From NCBI GenBank assembly GCA_029204225.1, contig MU832238.1, forward strand, positions 1 to 64,000: 64,000 nucleotides of DNA, given 5' to 3'. This DNA comes from Diphasiastrum complanatum (lineage: Eukaryota > Streptophyta > Lycopodiopsida > Lycopodiales > Lycopodiaceae). The translations under genes and the position numbers were made by a program. The notes under the pieces were generated by a model. That model did no database searches, was not told where the DNA came from, and saw only the letters and a program-made list of their open reading frames with translations. Each line of letters starts with the position of its first letter. The first letter of the stretch is position 1. This document shows, one piece after another, positions 33,816 to 45,106 of the stretch.

Positions 33816-33954
33816 AGTCCCCTGCATCATGTACTGTACCCTCTTTTTTTACACCCAGAACCCCCTTTTTTTACTTTTTTTTGTCCTTTTTTGGTAGTTA
33901 ATATGCAAAAAAAAATTATTAAAAATATATTAAAAAATAAAAAAAAATATTAAA

Positions 33955-34058
33955 AATGGTACCGCCCTGGTACCGCGGATCCCAGGGCGGTACCGTACCG
34001 GCGGTACCACTGATATGGTACCGGCGGTACCATACCAGCGGTACCAGAGGGTACTATG
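33955..34058 (-). repeat. hAT-2 right end: TIR and GGTACC subterminal repeats
   Basis: Seven GGTACC palindromes in about 100 bp, several as GCGGTACC or GGTACCGGCGG, ending GGGTACTATG against the (TA)n tract. Confidence 0.75.
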
Positions 34059-34082
34059 ATATATATATATATATATATATAT

Positions 34083-34226
34083 CATAGAACCCTGTGGTAC
34101 CGTCGTTATGATACCGCCGGTACCATAATGGTGATACCGCCATTATGGTACCGCCCTCGGACCCGCGGTACTAGGGCAATACCATATTTAATATTTTTTT
34201 TAATTTTTAAATTTTTTTTTTAATGG
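34083..34226 (+). mobile_element. Second hAT-2-like transposon end
   Basis: Begins CATAGAACCCTGTGGTACCG right after a 24-base TA tract and is closely similar to the reversed right end of hAT-2 (CATAGTACCCTCTGGTACCG). It continues with GGTACC/GATACC repeats and then a tttaatatttttt AT-rich stretch like that inside the left end of hAT-2. No coding part follows, so it is a solo or truncated end. Confidence 0.65.
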
Positions 34227-35562
34227 GCAATATGGGTATCAGCTTGAAGCTCTGGAGGAGAGTAGTGCATTTATGCAGGTTGCCGGTAGTTTCAGCTACA
34301 AAATGTTTTAGACATAACTATATAATGCACCTCTCAGTTTAGTAGTCACTAGTTAACCGCGAGCTCAAATCTGTAAAATTATGAGGAGAAGCCATTATTG
34401 AGCACGGTTGTTAGTATAGGGTCTACTGTGAGACCATGATGGTTATGGGATGGCTTTTGATGGTTTGCTGCGAGCTACTATGGTTCAGTACAATTTGTTT
34501 TGATTTTAGATGGTTTAGTATGGTTCCCAATCAGTGCGTGTCTAATCAGTGCATTAGATATGATGCATAGAGTGTTCCGGGTCTAGATATCCACAGTGTT
34601 AATATTTTGCGAAAGGCCTCCACATAACACGGTCATGACAGTTTGATGAGCACATGCCTGTACCTGTGAATCAGTGAAACAATGCAATTAGCAATGCCTA
34701 TGTATTATGAGGGATCTATAGGCTCCTCTAGTACATAAATTTTTTTGCAAAAATTACCATCAGACCCCCCATCAGAAGACCTATTTTTTGACACCCATAT
34801 GAAAAAAGAAAAAAAAAATGTTCCGGGGTTACTTTCAATGTTTCATGGGTCCGTTTCGTACGTCGTTTCGAAACGCGTTTGAAACGGGAGGTTCAGGTTC
34901 GAAATGGGAATTTTTTTTTGGTTTTTTTGTTTTGTTTTTGAAAATGTGTTTTTATGGGTTTTTGGGGTTCAGACATGTCATAGAAAGACTAGTACAAAGT
35001 AGATACATCCAATTTCATGAGAGAGAAACTGTGTATGGTCACTTTCCTTAGTAAAAAAAATGTGTCTTTTTAATAGTCGTTTCGAATGTAAGAAACATGT
35101 TTTGAAACGGGCCCGTTTGAACAGGGCGTTTTGAACACGTTTCTTTGTTCGAAACTCGTAATGAATGTGTAGCTGATCTACTTATTAAGCCACTTCAAAA
35201 GACACCTTTTTCTCTCTTGGATCTAAGCATAATATGGACGCATTCCAAAGGTGCTATCACTTACATAAACTTGAGAACATCATTATGGATGGAATCCTAT
35301 GCTATTTGGCACGTGTGACATGCCACATCATGACCAATCTAGCTATATACAAGTCATATGACCAAAACTAGTCAAGCTAGAATTGTGAATTTTTAACACT
35401 TGGGAGAGAACATTGTGTGCCTACAACCAAGTTCCGACATAGCTTTGTTTGTGTTGTTTTAAGAAAGCTCTCCTTATTGATGTGAAATAATATTTGCTGA
35501 ATGGTTTTTAACCTTTGACTCAAGTTACCTCTTTCTCAAAAGGAATTCTTGCATTTTTATAG
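34227..35562. other. End of intron 1, no gene
   Basis: Non-coding. Holds one copy of a dispersed repeat (34833-35053) also present at 63344-63553, and tatggtt/ggttcag-type motifs at 34420-34530. No protein domain seen. Confidence 0.6.
34833..35053 (+). repeat. Dispersed repeat, copy A
   Basis: Shares tttcaatgtttcatggg, gtttttggggttcagacatg and agtagatacatccaatttca blocks in order with 63344-63553. Nature unknown. Confidence 0.8.
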
Positions 35563-35709
35563 GTGAAGGAGATTCTTGTGGAGGAATCAAATGTTCAACC
35601 AGTCGATAGTCCTGTCACTGTCTGTGGTGATATACACGGGCAATTCCACGACCTTATGAAGCTTTTCCAGACTGGTGGTCATGTACCCCATACTAGTTAT
35701 ATATTCATG
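35563..35709 (+). CDS. PP6-type phosphatase, exon 2
   Basis: 49 codons, [20 protein letters not shown] then [15 protein letters not shown] and ending TSYIFM. Contains the PPP-family metal-binding motif GDxHG (GDIHG). [10 protein letters not shown] separates FyPP/PP6 from PP4 (MKELFKVGGD) and PP2A. Acceptor ttttatag and donor GTGAGA, phase 0 at both ends. Confidence 0.96.
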
Positions 35710-35855
35710 GTGAGAAATTTTAATTTTGTTAGCATTCTTTAGTTTAGAATTCAATCAACTAATTCCTACTTTGTGCATACATATAGATGATGTAAATGCA
35801 ATGGGTAAATAGGCAATGTGGAAAACTAACTAAATATTGAAAAATTCTACATTAG

Positions 35856-35923
35856 GGAGATTTTGTCGATCGAGGGTACAATAGCTTGGAAGTGTTCACA
35901 ATTCTCTTGCTGCTAAAGGCCAG
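35856..35923 (+). CDS. PP6-type phosphatase, exon 3
   Basis: Encodes GDFVDRGYNSLEVFTILLLLKA plus two bases of an Arg codon. GDFVDRG is the second PPP metal-binding/catalytic motif. Only 146 bp of intron separate it from exon 2, the one intron here without an insertion. Donor GTGACT at 35924, phase 2. Confidence 0.96.
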
Positions 35924-36689
35924 GTGACTACATAGTAAATGCTTTTATTCATTTCACGAACTGTTTTAATTGAAAAAGTCACCTTCAAATTTCCTTTGTT
36001 GTGCATTATCCTTTGAATGCATGTTGAACAAGGAACAAGTCTCATAGATCATCATATTGGCCTTAGTTGTTTTAGGTATACCTACCTCAATGACCGTCGA
36101 GGTTTCATGTTCCTTAATTGGCAAGGATTGGACTTTTCCCTACTAGCCCTTGGTATATGAGAGCTACTCTAAACAAGTCAAAGAAACTATATTCAGATTT
36201 TTGTAAAAAAAACGACCGAATACTTGAACTTGTAATTTGTAGGTCACAAAACTTTGAAATAGATTATACTCATATTTCCATTTTCTGCTTGCCTTCCCAA
36301 ATCAGAGGTTTTCTCTTGTACCATGTTATCCTCAGGCTTTGGTTGTATAATTCACAAATCATGGAGAGATTCAATTTTATTGTTACATGTACGTTGAGCA
36401 GACTTCATGATTTGGAAGAAGCCCCAATCATATGGTCTGTTGATAATATTTCCTTGTTAATATCCATTGTACCAACAAATATAAAATTGAGAATCATATC
36501 AGAGGACGTCTCATAATTCCTTGACTTTTAGTCCATTCGACATCACCGTCATGTATGATCTGCAAAGTCGTCACATGATGTGCGTTGGCTTGGACATAGC
36601 TCTTAAAAGATTGGAATTAAAGTTTGATGATTCGTTTGTTTAGAGATTCAAATTAAGCAGAGTATGAACTTGTGAATTCTTAACTAGAC

Positions 36690-36985
36690 TGTCCCACAAT
36701 CGCACAATCCATCGCTGCAGTTCAGCAGCAGGTTGCAGACCGAATCGTTGGAAAAACAGCCTGGGATCGCTCCTACAGACCATCGCTGCCCTGTTCCGTG
36801 TTTGTCCATCTCTGAGGTCCAGTTTGGGTGGTTAATCGCTGTTCCTACAGCCTCCTACGCCTGAAAATAGCCTGCAAATAACCAGTTGCAGACCTGTCCC
36901 GTCTGAAAACAGCCATCTACAATGTGTGGAACTCTATCACAGCCTGTATGGATCCGGTGGAAGGTTTTAGTACCGTGATATTGAG
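36690..36985 (+). other. gypsy-4 leader-like sequence
   Basis: Rich in ccatcgctg / cctacag / ctgttcc motifs resembling the leader of gypsy-6 (54260-54800). It runs straight into RT-coding sequence, so gag and protease are deleted. Confidence 0.5.
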
Positions 36986-38243
36986 GATGATGTGTATAAG
37001 ACTGCCTTCCGAACTCGCTTTGGATACTATGAATTTCTAGTTATGCCCTTTGGATTGACTAATGCCCCTGCAACATTTATGATGTTAATGAACAATGTGC
37101 TTGGACTGATTATGGGCAAATTTGTGGTGTTGATGACATTCTCGTTTATAGTTGTGGTGACGTTGCGCATGTGAGTCACCTGTGTTGTCAACTTTGAGGG
37201 AAAAGAGGAAAACATATTATTTGCTAATGATAGAAAGAACGAATTTTTTAAAAAGGAAATTGCATATTGGGTTTTATAGTGTTACCAGTTTCTCAGAAAG
37301 TTGTTGTTCTTTTTGCTTGGCTTGTTCTTACAGACTTGACAACATTAAGAAGCTTTCTTGGATTAGCTGTGCTTTATCGTGAAGGTGTGAAAAATTATTC
37401 ACACGTTACCTCGTACGTAGTTACAACATGATTCTATCTTGGTTATTGTTGACAGACTCACTATGGCATTTTATTATGCGTATGGAGTAGCTAGTCTATT
37501 TATCGAGCATGTGTTCAGACTTGATGGGTTACCGTTACCATAGCGTCTGACAGAGATACTCGATTTACTGGGAGCTTTTGAATGGCAATTATGGCCAAAC
37601 TGGAAGTCCAATTAAGAATGAGTAGTACGGAGCAGCCTGAAACGGATGGCCAAACTGAGGGACTCAACTAGACCTTAGAGGATATGCTTAGGGCATTTGT
37701 TGGGGATAAGCAAATTGAGTGGGAGAAGTACTTGCCACTGTTGGAGTTTGCTTACAATGACAAGAAAAAATGTAAGTACTAAAATAAGGCCTTTCGAGCT
37801 TAATTATGGTTTTAGGCCAGCTAGCCCAGTTACGGTAGGAATTCCTCAGAAAGTGCCTAGTGTGGCTAATTTCTAACTCAAATGAATGAAATGTTCGAGT
37901 TAGCAAATGTAAGGCAAGCAATGGATCGAGCTAAGGATCAACATCGCACGCCTAGAGAGTTTGTGGTAGGAGACATGGTGTTTCTCCAAGTATCCAAGGA
38001 CTCTAAGACCCTGAAGACGGGCAAATGTTACAAGTTATCCCCTCGTTATTGTGGACCCTGGAAAGTTGTTAAAAGAATTACTGATGTTTCTTAAGTTATG
38101 TTTCTTAAAGTGCATCTTGTATTTCACGTTTCTAGATTGAAACGAGTTTTACGTAATGGCAATAACTTGTTGTCTGACGGTTTGTTTGCATTCCAGGAGC
38201 AGGGAGAAGTAATCCATGGGTTGGCGAGGGTATTTTATAGGTG
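36986..38243 (+). pseudogene. gypsy-4: decayed Ty3/gypsy RT and integrase fragments
   Basis: RT block [20 protein letters not shown] and LTNAPATF to near the DDI active site (36997-37150), then decayed sequence. Integrase core parts: VTIASDRDTRFTGSF (about 37540), TEQPETDGQTEGLN with stop TAG at 37669-37671, and EWEKYLPLLEFAYND (37718-37760). Integrase C terminus VGDMVFLQVSKDSKTLKTGK, SPRYCGPWKVV and FHVSRLKRVLRNGNN (37970-38165). Interrupted by gypsy-3B at 38249; the chromodomain resumes at 40265. Confidence 0.88.
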
Positions 38244-38248
38244 GGAGA

Positions 38249-38696
38249 TGTTACAATCTTACTTATTGCAAACCTGCAGGTGCCGGTTAACCACAAGAGA
38301 CTGAACGATTCACGTTCCACCCCGCCATAGGACCTAATCCGGGTCCACCCACCGTGCCCTGGCCTGTGACCGTATCAAGCTGGATCCGACCTCCATCCCA
38401 GACGGCGTCCCATACCACCGCCTAGGCTCTCAGCCATCTCCTGCCTCACGCTAGCAATACATCCCGGCCGTGCACACGCTCTCCATCCACCTCCTCCTAG
38501 GTAGACATAATGGATGGCAAATGAGTCCTCCTCCCCTTGTATACCTCCAAGGAGAGAGACTCCAAGCCATGTGCACTCCCGGATCATGACACGTGGCAAC
38601 CATGCAGGTTCACGAGTCACCGGTCAAGTCTACAGGCCCAGTCATCGTCCAGTCTCAAGTCTGGGTTTGGGACCCAAGGCAGTTGGGTCCCTAACA
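38249..38696 (-). repeat. gypsy-3B 3' LTR
   Basis: 448 bp, TGTTACAATC...CCCTAACA on +, the same length as the gypsy-3A LTR. Followed by a pyrimidine run (polypurine tract on -). Confidence 0.95.
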
Positions 38697-38723
38697 TTCC
38701 CTCTTCCTTAAAAAATTCCTTAT

Positions 38724-39295
38724 CTAAGGAAGGAATCCAGGGAATCGCAGTTTAAGGTCAAGTTCCTTCTCCCAAATATCATCGTCCTCGGAACTTCCTT
38801 TCCAACGAACCAAGTACTCAGTTACATGTCGGTTTCTGAGCCCGCGTTGACGTACATCAACAATGGCCTGTGGTTCAGTAGGTACAAAGGATGATAGGTC
38901 CTCCAGCTGAACTAAATCCTCCTGAAGCATCAAGTCATCCTTTCCACCAAGTCGTTCCTTTAAACGAATAATGTGAAAAACTGGATGTACCTTAACACCT
39001 TGAGGAAGTTCAGCTTGTACGCATTCCGATGGAGATTCTTTACTATACGGAATGGTCCTACGTAACAAGGTGATAACTTAGGACATTTTCCAGTCCTTAG
39101 TACCTTAGAATCTTTAGGAATTTTAAGATATACCGAAGCCCCCTCCTCATAGATCCTAGGTTGTCGCTTTTGATTAGCGTAAAACTGGGCTCTATCCTGA
39201 GCCGTTTTTACGTTTTCGCGAGCAACAAGCAACATCTCTTGCATATCATGGAGGAAATCTACTGCTGCCTTAACCTTGAGGCCTTTGAGGCCCAC
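38724..39295 (-). pseudogene. gypsy-3B integrase C terminus and chromodomain
   Basis: VKAAVDFLHDMQEMLLVAREN, EGASVYLKIPKDSKVLRTGK and YVGPFRIVKNLHRNAYKL (39020-39280), then VHPVFHIIRLKERLGGKDD, EPQAIVDVRQRGLRN and VTEYLVRWKGSSEDDD (38760-39000). The frame shifts once near 39000-39020. Upstream (39296-39340) the tail of QPRAPILVGLKGL is visible and is joined to gag-like sequence. Confidence 0.88.
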
Positions 39296-39345
39296 TAAAA
39301 TGGGAGCCCTAGGCTGGAATGCACCAATTGCCTTAGCTGCGTCAA

Positions 39346-39510
39346 TTCCTTGAGGTCCTGCTGATCCCGACTGTGCTTAGCTTGCATATTAACAATCTGT
39401 TGCTGTAGACTGTTAATAGCTAGCATCAAAGCATTAGGGTCTAAGACAGAGGCAGATACTGTAGCCTCATGAACAGGGGACATAGGCTGTGTAGTAGGAG
39501 TAGGCTCCAT
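39346..39510 (-). pseudogene. gypsy-3B gag N-terminal fragment
   Basis: Frame MEPTPTTQPMSPVHEATVS ... NALMLAINSLQQQIVNMQA ... DQQDLKELTQLRQ, a coiled-coil-like gag start preceded by the leader (39511-39970). It joins integrase sequence after about 55 codons. The call as gag rests on position and helix character, not on a domain match. Confidence 0.55.
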
Positions 39511-39970
39511 TTTTACAAAGAGAAAAGATGACAGAAGAGAATCAAAAGCTACTCAAGGAAGGTAGATACAAGACTACTCTTGCTGTCTCTTCACAAACCA
39601 GATGGTATTGTCCATGGCTGCCAAATGGAATAAGAGAGAGCAAGAGGAGGATGCACCACCACCTCCACCTCTAATTCTGAAGAAAAACCATGCATAGGAG
39701 AGGTATGCCTCCCTCTCCATGCTTGCTTACCACCTGCCAAGTCGCTTTTCTTTGCCACCAAAACCTGATCACAAGCAAGGGATTGGTTAGTTTCTATCCC
39801 TTGTGGCAAACATATACCCCTTCCTGGACTTTCACTGGCCTTCAGGCCTCCTTCGCTGGATTCAAACCCCCTTCATCCCTTTGTTGCAGTTCATCGCAAC
39901 AGGGGGGTACATTTTTATATAAAAAAAAAGAGAGTTGGGCTCACGAAACTACTGTCTGCTCACTACTGGC

Positions 39971-40259
39971 GACGACGTCCCATACCACCGCCTAGGCTCT
40001 CAGCCATCTCCTGCCTCACGCTAGCAATACATCCTGGCCGTGCACACGCTCTCTATCCACCTTCTCCTAGGTAGACAGAATGGATGAGTCCTCCTCCCCT
40101 TGTATACCTCCAAGGAGAGAGACTCCAAGCCATGTGCACTCCCGGATCATGACACGTGGCAACCATGCAGGTTCAGGAGTCACCGGTCAAGTCTACAGGC
40201 CCAGTCATCGTCCAGTCTCAAGTCTGGGTTTGGGACCCAAGGGAGTTGGGTCCCTAACA
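39971..40259 (-). repeat. gypsy-3B truncated 5' LTR
   Basis: Corresponds to 38401-38696 of the left LTR (gtcccataccaccgcctagg ... tgggtccctaaca) with a few differences, including one small deletion near 40082. The part that would join the primer site is missing. Confidence 0.92.
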
Positions 40260-40264
40260 GGAGA

Positions 40265-40413
40265 GTTGTTTATGCAACCGTCTGATCTGTGAGTACTTGG
40301 TTGCTTGGCATGGTAGGCCTCTTTCTGATGCTACCTGGGAGACCGCGCACAGTCGGTGTGCACAGTACCCTAGCTTCATGATCGTGGACGATGTTACCTG
40401 AGGGGGGAAGGGA
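40265..40413 (+). pseudogene. gypsy-4 chromodomain, resumed after gypsy-3B
   Basis: Encodes LICEYLVAWHGRPLSDATW and YPSFMIVDDVT with a stop at about 40399, then a purine tract (ggggggaaggga). It is the C-terminal end of the element interrupted at 38244. Confidence 0.88.
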
Positions 40414-40540
40414 TGTTACAGCCTTTATTCCCGATCCTGGTTGTTTATTGTTCTATGTATAGATGTACTTTTTGTAAATACAGATGATCATAAACACAAG
40501 TACAACATACCTTGATGGGTGGGGGGGGGGGAGGTAGCTA
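40414..40540 (+). repeat. gypsy-4 3' LTR start (right edge unknown)
   Basis: TGTTACAGCC directly after the purine tract. No partner LTR is present, so the end is not determined. The sequence to 41087 shows no gene. Confidence 0.5.
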
Positions 40541-41087
40541 CACTTTTCTATTTGTGCCAGGCACTCATAACAACTAGATGTGCTAGACTCTTTGATAGTA
40601 TCCTATCTCCACTTGGTCTCTGTAGGCTTACTTGGATGCCTTAGCTTCGAAGCTTTAGGCATGGGATATTTATAGTTCTCTCAAGATCCTTATATTGTGG
40701 TACTTCGATATGAGATTAATATCACATTATGCCACTTCCATAGGACACCATGGATTTTATTACTTTCTTAGTACATTACAGCTAGCATTTGGAGGCTAGT
40801 CAAACTGGTCAATTTTTTGCTAGTTATCCTTGTTTCATCTTTTCCTCCTTCCACCATTGTGATCACAATTTACTTGTGAAATATTTGCATATGCAATTCC
40901 ATCATTGTTGTATGCATGTGTACGGAAAGCCATACATATGGTGGAATGAGCTCTTAGGCCCCAGTCGTGGCCGTAACGTACCTCGAAAGAGTGAGTATCT
41001 AGGGGGGGTCAGGTGATTGTCATCTCATTAAGAAGACTGGGGCTCTCCTTCCGCTGTGGATATGGAGGTGGATGTGCTAGGTAGTGC

Positions 41088-44000
41088 CAATTCTTCGCTA
41101 ATTCAATACAATTTTGATTATCACATTGAAGTACTGTAAGTGTATCTTTACCATATGAAGATCCTATAGAATCCTTCGTAACCATATTGCTTCACTTGCT
41201 GCACTCGTAGTAGCTTGGTACTTTGCCTCTGTAGAAGATAATGCAATAGGATGCTGCTTCTTTGAACTCCAAGATATAGAACCCGAACCAAGACTAAAGA
41301 CATAACTTGTAGTAGATCTTCATCTTTTGCATCTCCAGCCCAATCAAAATCCACAACATCCCGTCCATGATAGCCATAAACTGACTAACCATACTAACAA
41401 CATCTGCAATATTTGGTCTCATATTAGTTAGATAGATTAAGCTTTCTCTTTAATTTCCCATCTACAGCCTGATCATCCTCAGCTTTAGTAAACTTACATC
41501 CATTATCATATGGTGTAGAAATAGGCTTGCACTTTGACATATTGGACTTTTCAAGAAGTTCATGAGCATACTTAGATTGAGAAATAAATAGTCCATGTGC
41601 TACTCTCCATACCTCAATGTAGTGAGCCAAGATCTTTCATATCAAACTCTGATGAGATATCTTTCTTAATATTTTGAATCAAATCACGATCCAAACGTAA
41701 CAAGGTCATCCACATACATCACTACAATAACAATATGACCATCCCAGATCAAAACATATAGTGTAGGCTCCGAACTACTCCGATGAAACCAAGCTCCTCA
41801 AAGTATGTGTCAATCCTTGTGTACCATGCCCTGGGTGCTTGCTTAGGTTCGTATAATGCCTTGTCCAACTTGCAAACCTTGTCTTCCTGTCCTGCTACTA
41901 GGGATCCCTTTGGCTGCTCCATGTAGACTTCCTCCTCTAGAAATCCATTCAGGAATGCACTCTTAACATCCATTTGTTGAACATCCCATCCAAACTGAGC
42001 TGCCAATGACAAAACTGTCATCATAGTGGTTAACTTAGCAACTAGTGCGAAAGTCTCTTCATAATCAATCCATACCCTTTTGGAACCAACCTTGCCTTAT
42101 GTTTGTCTACAGAACCATCCGATTTATACTTAGTAATATAGATCCACTTGCATCCAATAGCCTTTTTACATGTAGGTAATTGAACAAGCCTCCAAGTCTT
42201 GTTCTTTATGATTGAGTTATAGTCCTCATCCATAGCTTTCCTTCAAATATCCTCTTTTTCAGCTTCCTTGAAGTAGATGGATCCTTAGTTTCCAACACTG
42301 AAGCCATATAAGCAAAGTTTACATCCTCATCCTCATGATGATCCTCCTATTGATCTTGATCCTCATGAGGCCTTTCCAGCCTAGCAGATCTCCTAGCTCC
42401 CTGTGTACTAGACTCTCCTTGTTCCAAAATAACATTAGTTTCATATTACCATCTAGGTAATCTTTATCTGATGTGGGATGCCTCTTGCCTGGTGAAGTCA
42501 GAGGTGAATAAGTATTCCTCCATCTTTCTTCCTATCATAAGATATTTCTGTATTTTTATGAGATCCATCCTCATCAAAGATTACATCCTTGCTTATGATA
42601 ATTTTCTTACTCTCCAACTCATACAAGTTGTATCCCTTCTCTTGACTCTCATATCCAAGAAATAAACACTTAGTAGCCTTGGAATCCAACTTGCTTCTTG
42701 AATCCCTTAGGTATGTGAGCATATGCAATACTTCCAAAAACCCTCAAATGACTTACGTCAGTTTCCAGACCCGTGTAAGCTTCCTCTGGTGTCCAATTTT
42801 CTATAGCTTTTATAGGACTTAGATTCAAAAGATAAACCGCTGTTTGAACTACTTCACCCCAAAACATATTCGGAAGTTTCTTACTTTTAAGCATGCTCCT
42901 TGCAGTCTCCACAATAGACGAATTCTTCCTTTCCGCAACTCCATTTTGTTGAGGCGTTTCCGTACTTGCAAATTGTCTCTTTGTACTATGATCCTTGCAA
43001 AACACCTGAAATTTTGTAGAAAGATATTCTCCCCCTTTACCCGAACGAAGTATCTTAATTTGTCTATTTGTTTCTTTCTCCACCTGTGTCTTAAATAGTG
43101 TGAAATACTTGAATGCCTCACCCTTATTCTGAGAAGATATACCCACATCTTCCTATAATAATCATCAACAATAACCATAAAGGAACTTGTTTCCCCATAA
43201 TGATGTTTCCCTAAGACACAGCCCTCACAAAGCTTGTGATCAGAAACAACTTGATGTAAACCAGTAACCATTTTGTATTTCCTCAAGATTAGTAGACTTT
43301 TGAAATTCAGATGTCCAAATCTTTTGTGCCATAACTTACTCACCGAACCAATATCGCAATACTTGCAGGATGACCCACCATTTGAGCCTTAGGTTTGTAC
43401 AACCTTCTTGCAGGAATGCCCTTAGCTACAACTTCATTGTCCTTTCTTTTGATGAGACACCGTTCTTCATCAAACTATACAATCATATGTTGCTTCGCAA
43501 TAGCTGAAACTAAGAGTAAGTTTTTCTTTATTCTTGGTACATAAAGCACATCCTTTATGTCTCCAATCTTTCCTGGAGATAGTTGAACCTATACTTTTCC
43601 AACTCCCTTTATAACATATGTGTAGTTATCTCCCAACTTCACATTTTGATCCATCGTCTAGTTCTTGAAAACTAGATAACCAATCTTGCCTAGGTGTCAT
43701 ATGTTTCGATGCACCTGAATCAATAAACCAACACTCCTCTTCCATGGAGAAGTTACCTGAAGATATTGATGCCGAAAACAACTCATAATCATCAAGATCC
43801 TGAGCACTTATCTTTGTATTAAGTCCTTCTTCAACAAAATTTTCATCCTACTTCTTCAACCTATTTTTCTAGCACTGCTTTGCGTAATTCCCCGGCTCTC
43901 TACAAATAAAGTAATTTCCTTTTCGAATTCCTTTCTTTCCATCTTCCAGTTGATTTGATTGATTTTCTTGTTGATCTTGCTGCTTCTTCTTCCCTTTGTT

Positions 44001-44880
44001 CCTTTTCCCTTTGCCACCTTTCTTGGAACTTTGCCCTTGCTTCTTTGCTAAGAATGCCTGCTCTTTGAAATCGTCCCTGTTAACAAGATTTTGTCGTTTC
44101 ATTTCCTCTTGTAGCAGTATTGCATTCAACTCATCGAAAGAAGGCCTTGTCTCCCGTAAGACAACATCATAACAAATTTTTGATAGGCCAAAGGTAAACT
44201 ATTAAGCATGATACATACCAAAATTGAATCCGGAACACTTTCTTCAACTGCAATAAGTTGCCCTCTTAGACCTTTAAATCGAGTAATTTGTTACCAATTC
44301 ATCTATACTTATCTTTAATGTGTAGCTTATTTGCTAAGAACAAAATTCAAGATTGATTTATAGTCTCTATAAGTTCTTTAGAATATCCCAAGCCTCTTTG
44401 GGTCCAACAACATCCTTGATGTGAGGAATAATCTTATCTTTTATAGACAAGTTAATAATATGATGAGCTTTTCTCCTCTGCTTCAGATACTCTTGCAACT
44501 CCCTGTTTGTAGTTGGAGGTATATCAACACCTGTGACAATATCCCAATATTCTCGATCCTGCAGAAGTTTGGTTTTTCAGAGAGATTTCAACCTTATTAA
44601 GGGAGTAACTCATGAAAACAAAAAAAATGAGAGTGAAAAACAAGGGGAAGATGTTGTCTTTCTAGAGTCAAGTTCTAAGGTTGTTGATTTTGTCAATGTT
44701 AATGAGGTTGAATCATTAACATATCTAACACCTGATGTAATGAGTGCATCTAGGAAGAACAAAAAAATGTTGTTTTCTAATTTTCACTCATGATAGGTGT
44801 TTGGTGGATCTCGGCCAGATGCTAAAGTTTGTACCATCTAGCTTACTAGATGCCGGTAACACTGCATCATTCAATCCTGC
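41088..44880 (-). pseudogene. copia-2: decayed Ty1/copia gag-pol, 3' truncated
   Basis: Right to left: gag start with SKLDGTN-like sequence (44820-44880), gag (43869-44560) with a degenerate knuckle, protease region near 43700, pre-integrase LWHKRFGHLNFKSL and CEGCVLGK (43220-43335), integrase core with GKGGEYLSTKF and TPQQNGVAERKNSS (42900-43060), YTGLETDVSHLRVFGSIAYAHI (42710-42780), RT KWIYITKYKSDGSVDKHKARL and QMDVKSAFLNGFLEEEVYMEQ (41900-42150), then RNase H pieces ending VLQCDNQNCIELAKN at about 41088. Many stops and frameshifts. The 3' LTR is missing. Confidence 0.9.
44572..44835 (+). other. Foreign coding-like insert in copia-2 gag
   Basis: Interrupts gag between LLQDREYWDIV-like sequence and the SKLDGTN-like start (both on -). 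On + it has an open frame with RDFNLIKGVTHENKKNESE, VVFLESSSKVVDFVNVNEV and SRKNKKMLFSNFHS. No family recognised; it may be a fragment of another retroelement or a captured host exon. Confidence 0.5.
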
Positions 44881-45106
44881 CATTGCCAAACATTGATACT
44901 GATATCTAGCAACCTTTCATAGCCTGATTTTCAGCGATCAATATTTCTTCGATGATCCGATATCCTCCTAGAAGATCCACGTTGTCGTCGTAGCGACGTT
45001 GACTCCACATGCAACTAATGCTCCTTCAATAATCCGATTGCACACCTGCAAAAACAATCTCTGTCCCTCACGTAGTATCTTGATAGCTTCCAAGATCAAG
45101 AAGCCA

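Larger units (their letters stand above)
27813..34058 (+). mobile_element. hAT-2: intact-looking 6.2-kb hAT DNA transposon with two genes
   Basis: Bounded by imperfect terminal inverted repeats: left CATAGGTCCCGCGGTAC, right (reversed) CATAGTACCCTCTGGTACC. Both ends abut (TA)n, so an 8-bp TATATATA duplication is possible but cannot be told apart from the microsatellite. The first and last ~100 bp are dense in GGTACC palindromes (about six left, seven right). Inside are a four-exon transposase gene with no stops and a convergent small gene on the - strand. Boundaries are inferred from the repeats alone. Confidence 0.78.
38244..40264 (-). mobile_element. gypsy-3B: deletion-derivative gypsy with perfect GGAGA target duplication
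   Basis: 38249-40259 is flanked by ggaga at 38244-38248 and 40260-40264, so it is one integration event into gypsy-4. 3' LTR complete (left), 5' LTR missing its last ~152 bp (right). The interior is reduced to a gag-start-like frame fused to the integrase C terminus and chromodomain. Protease, RT, RNase H and the integrase core are absent, so any transposition was in trans, unless the deletions came after insertion. Confidence 0.9.
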
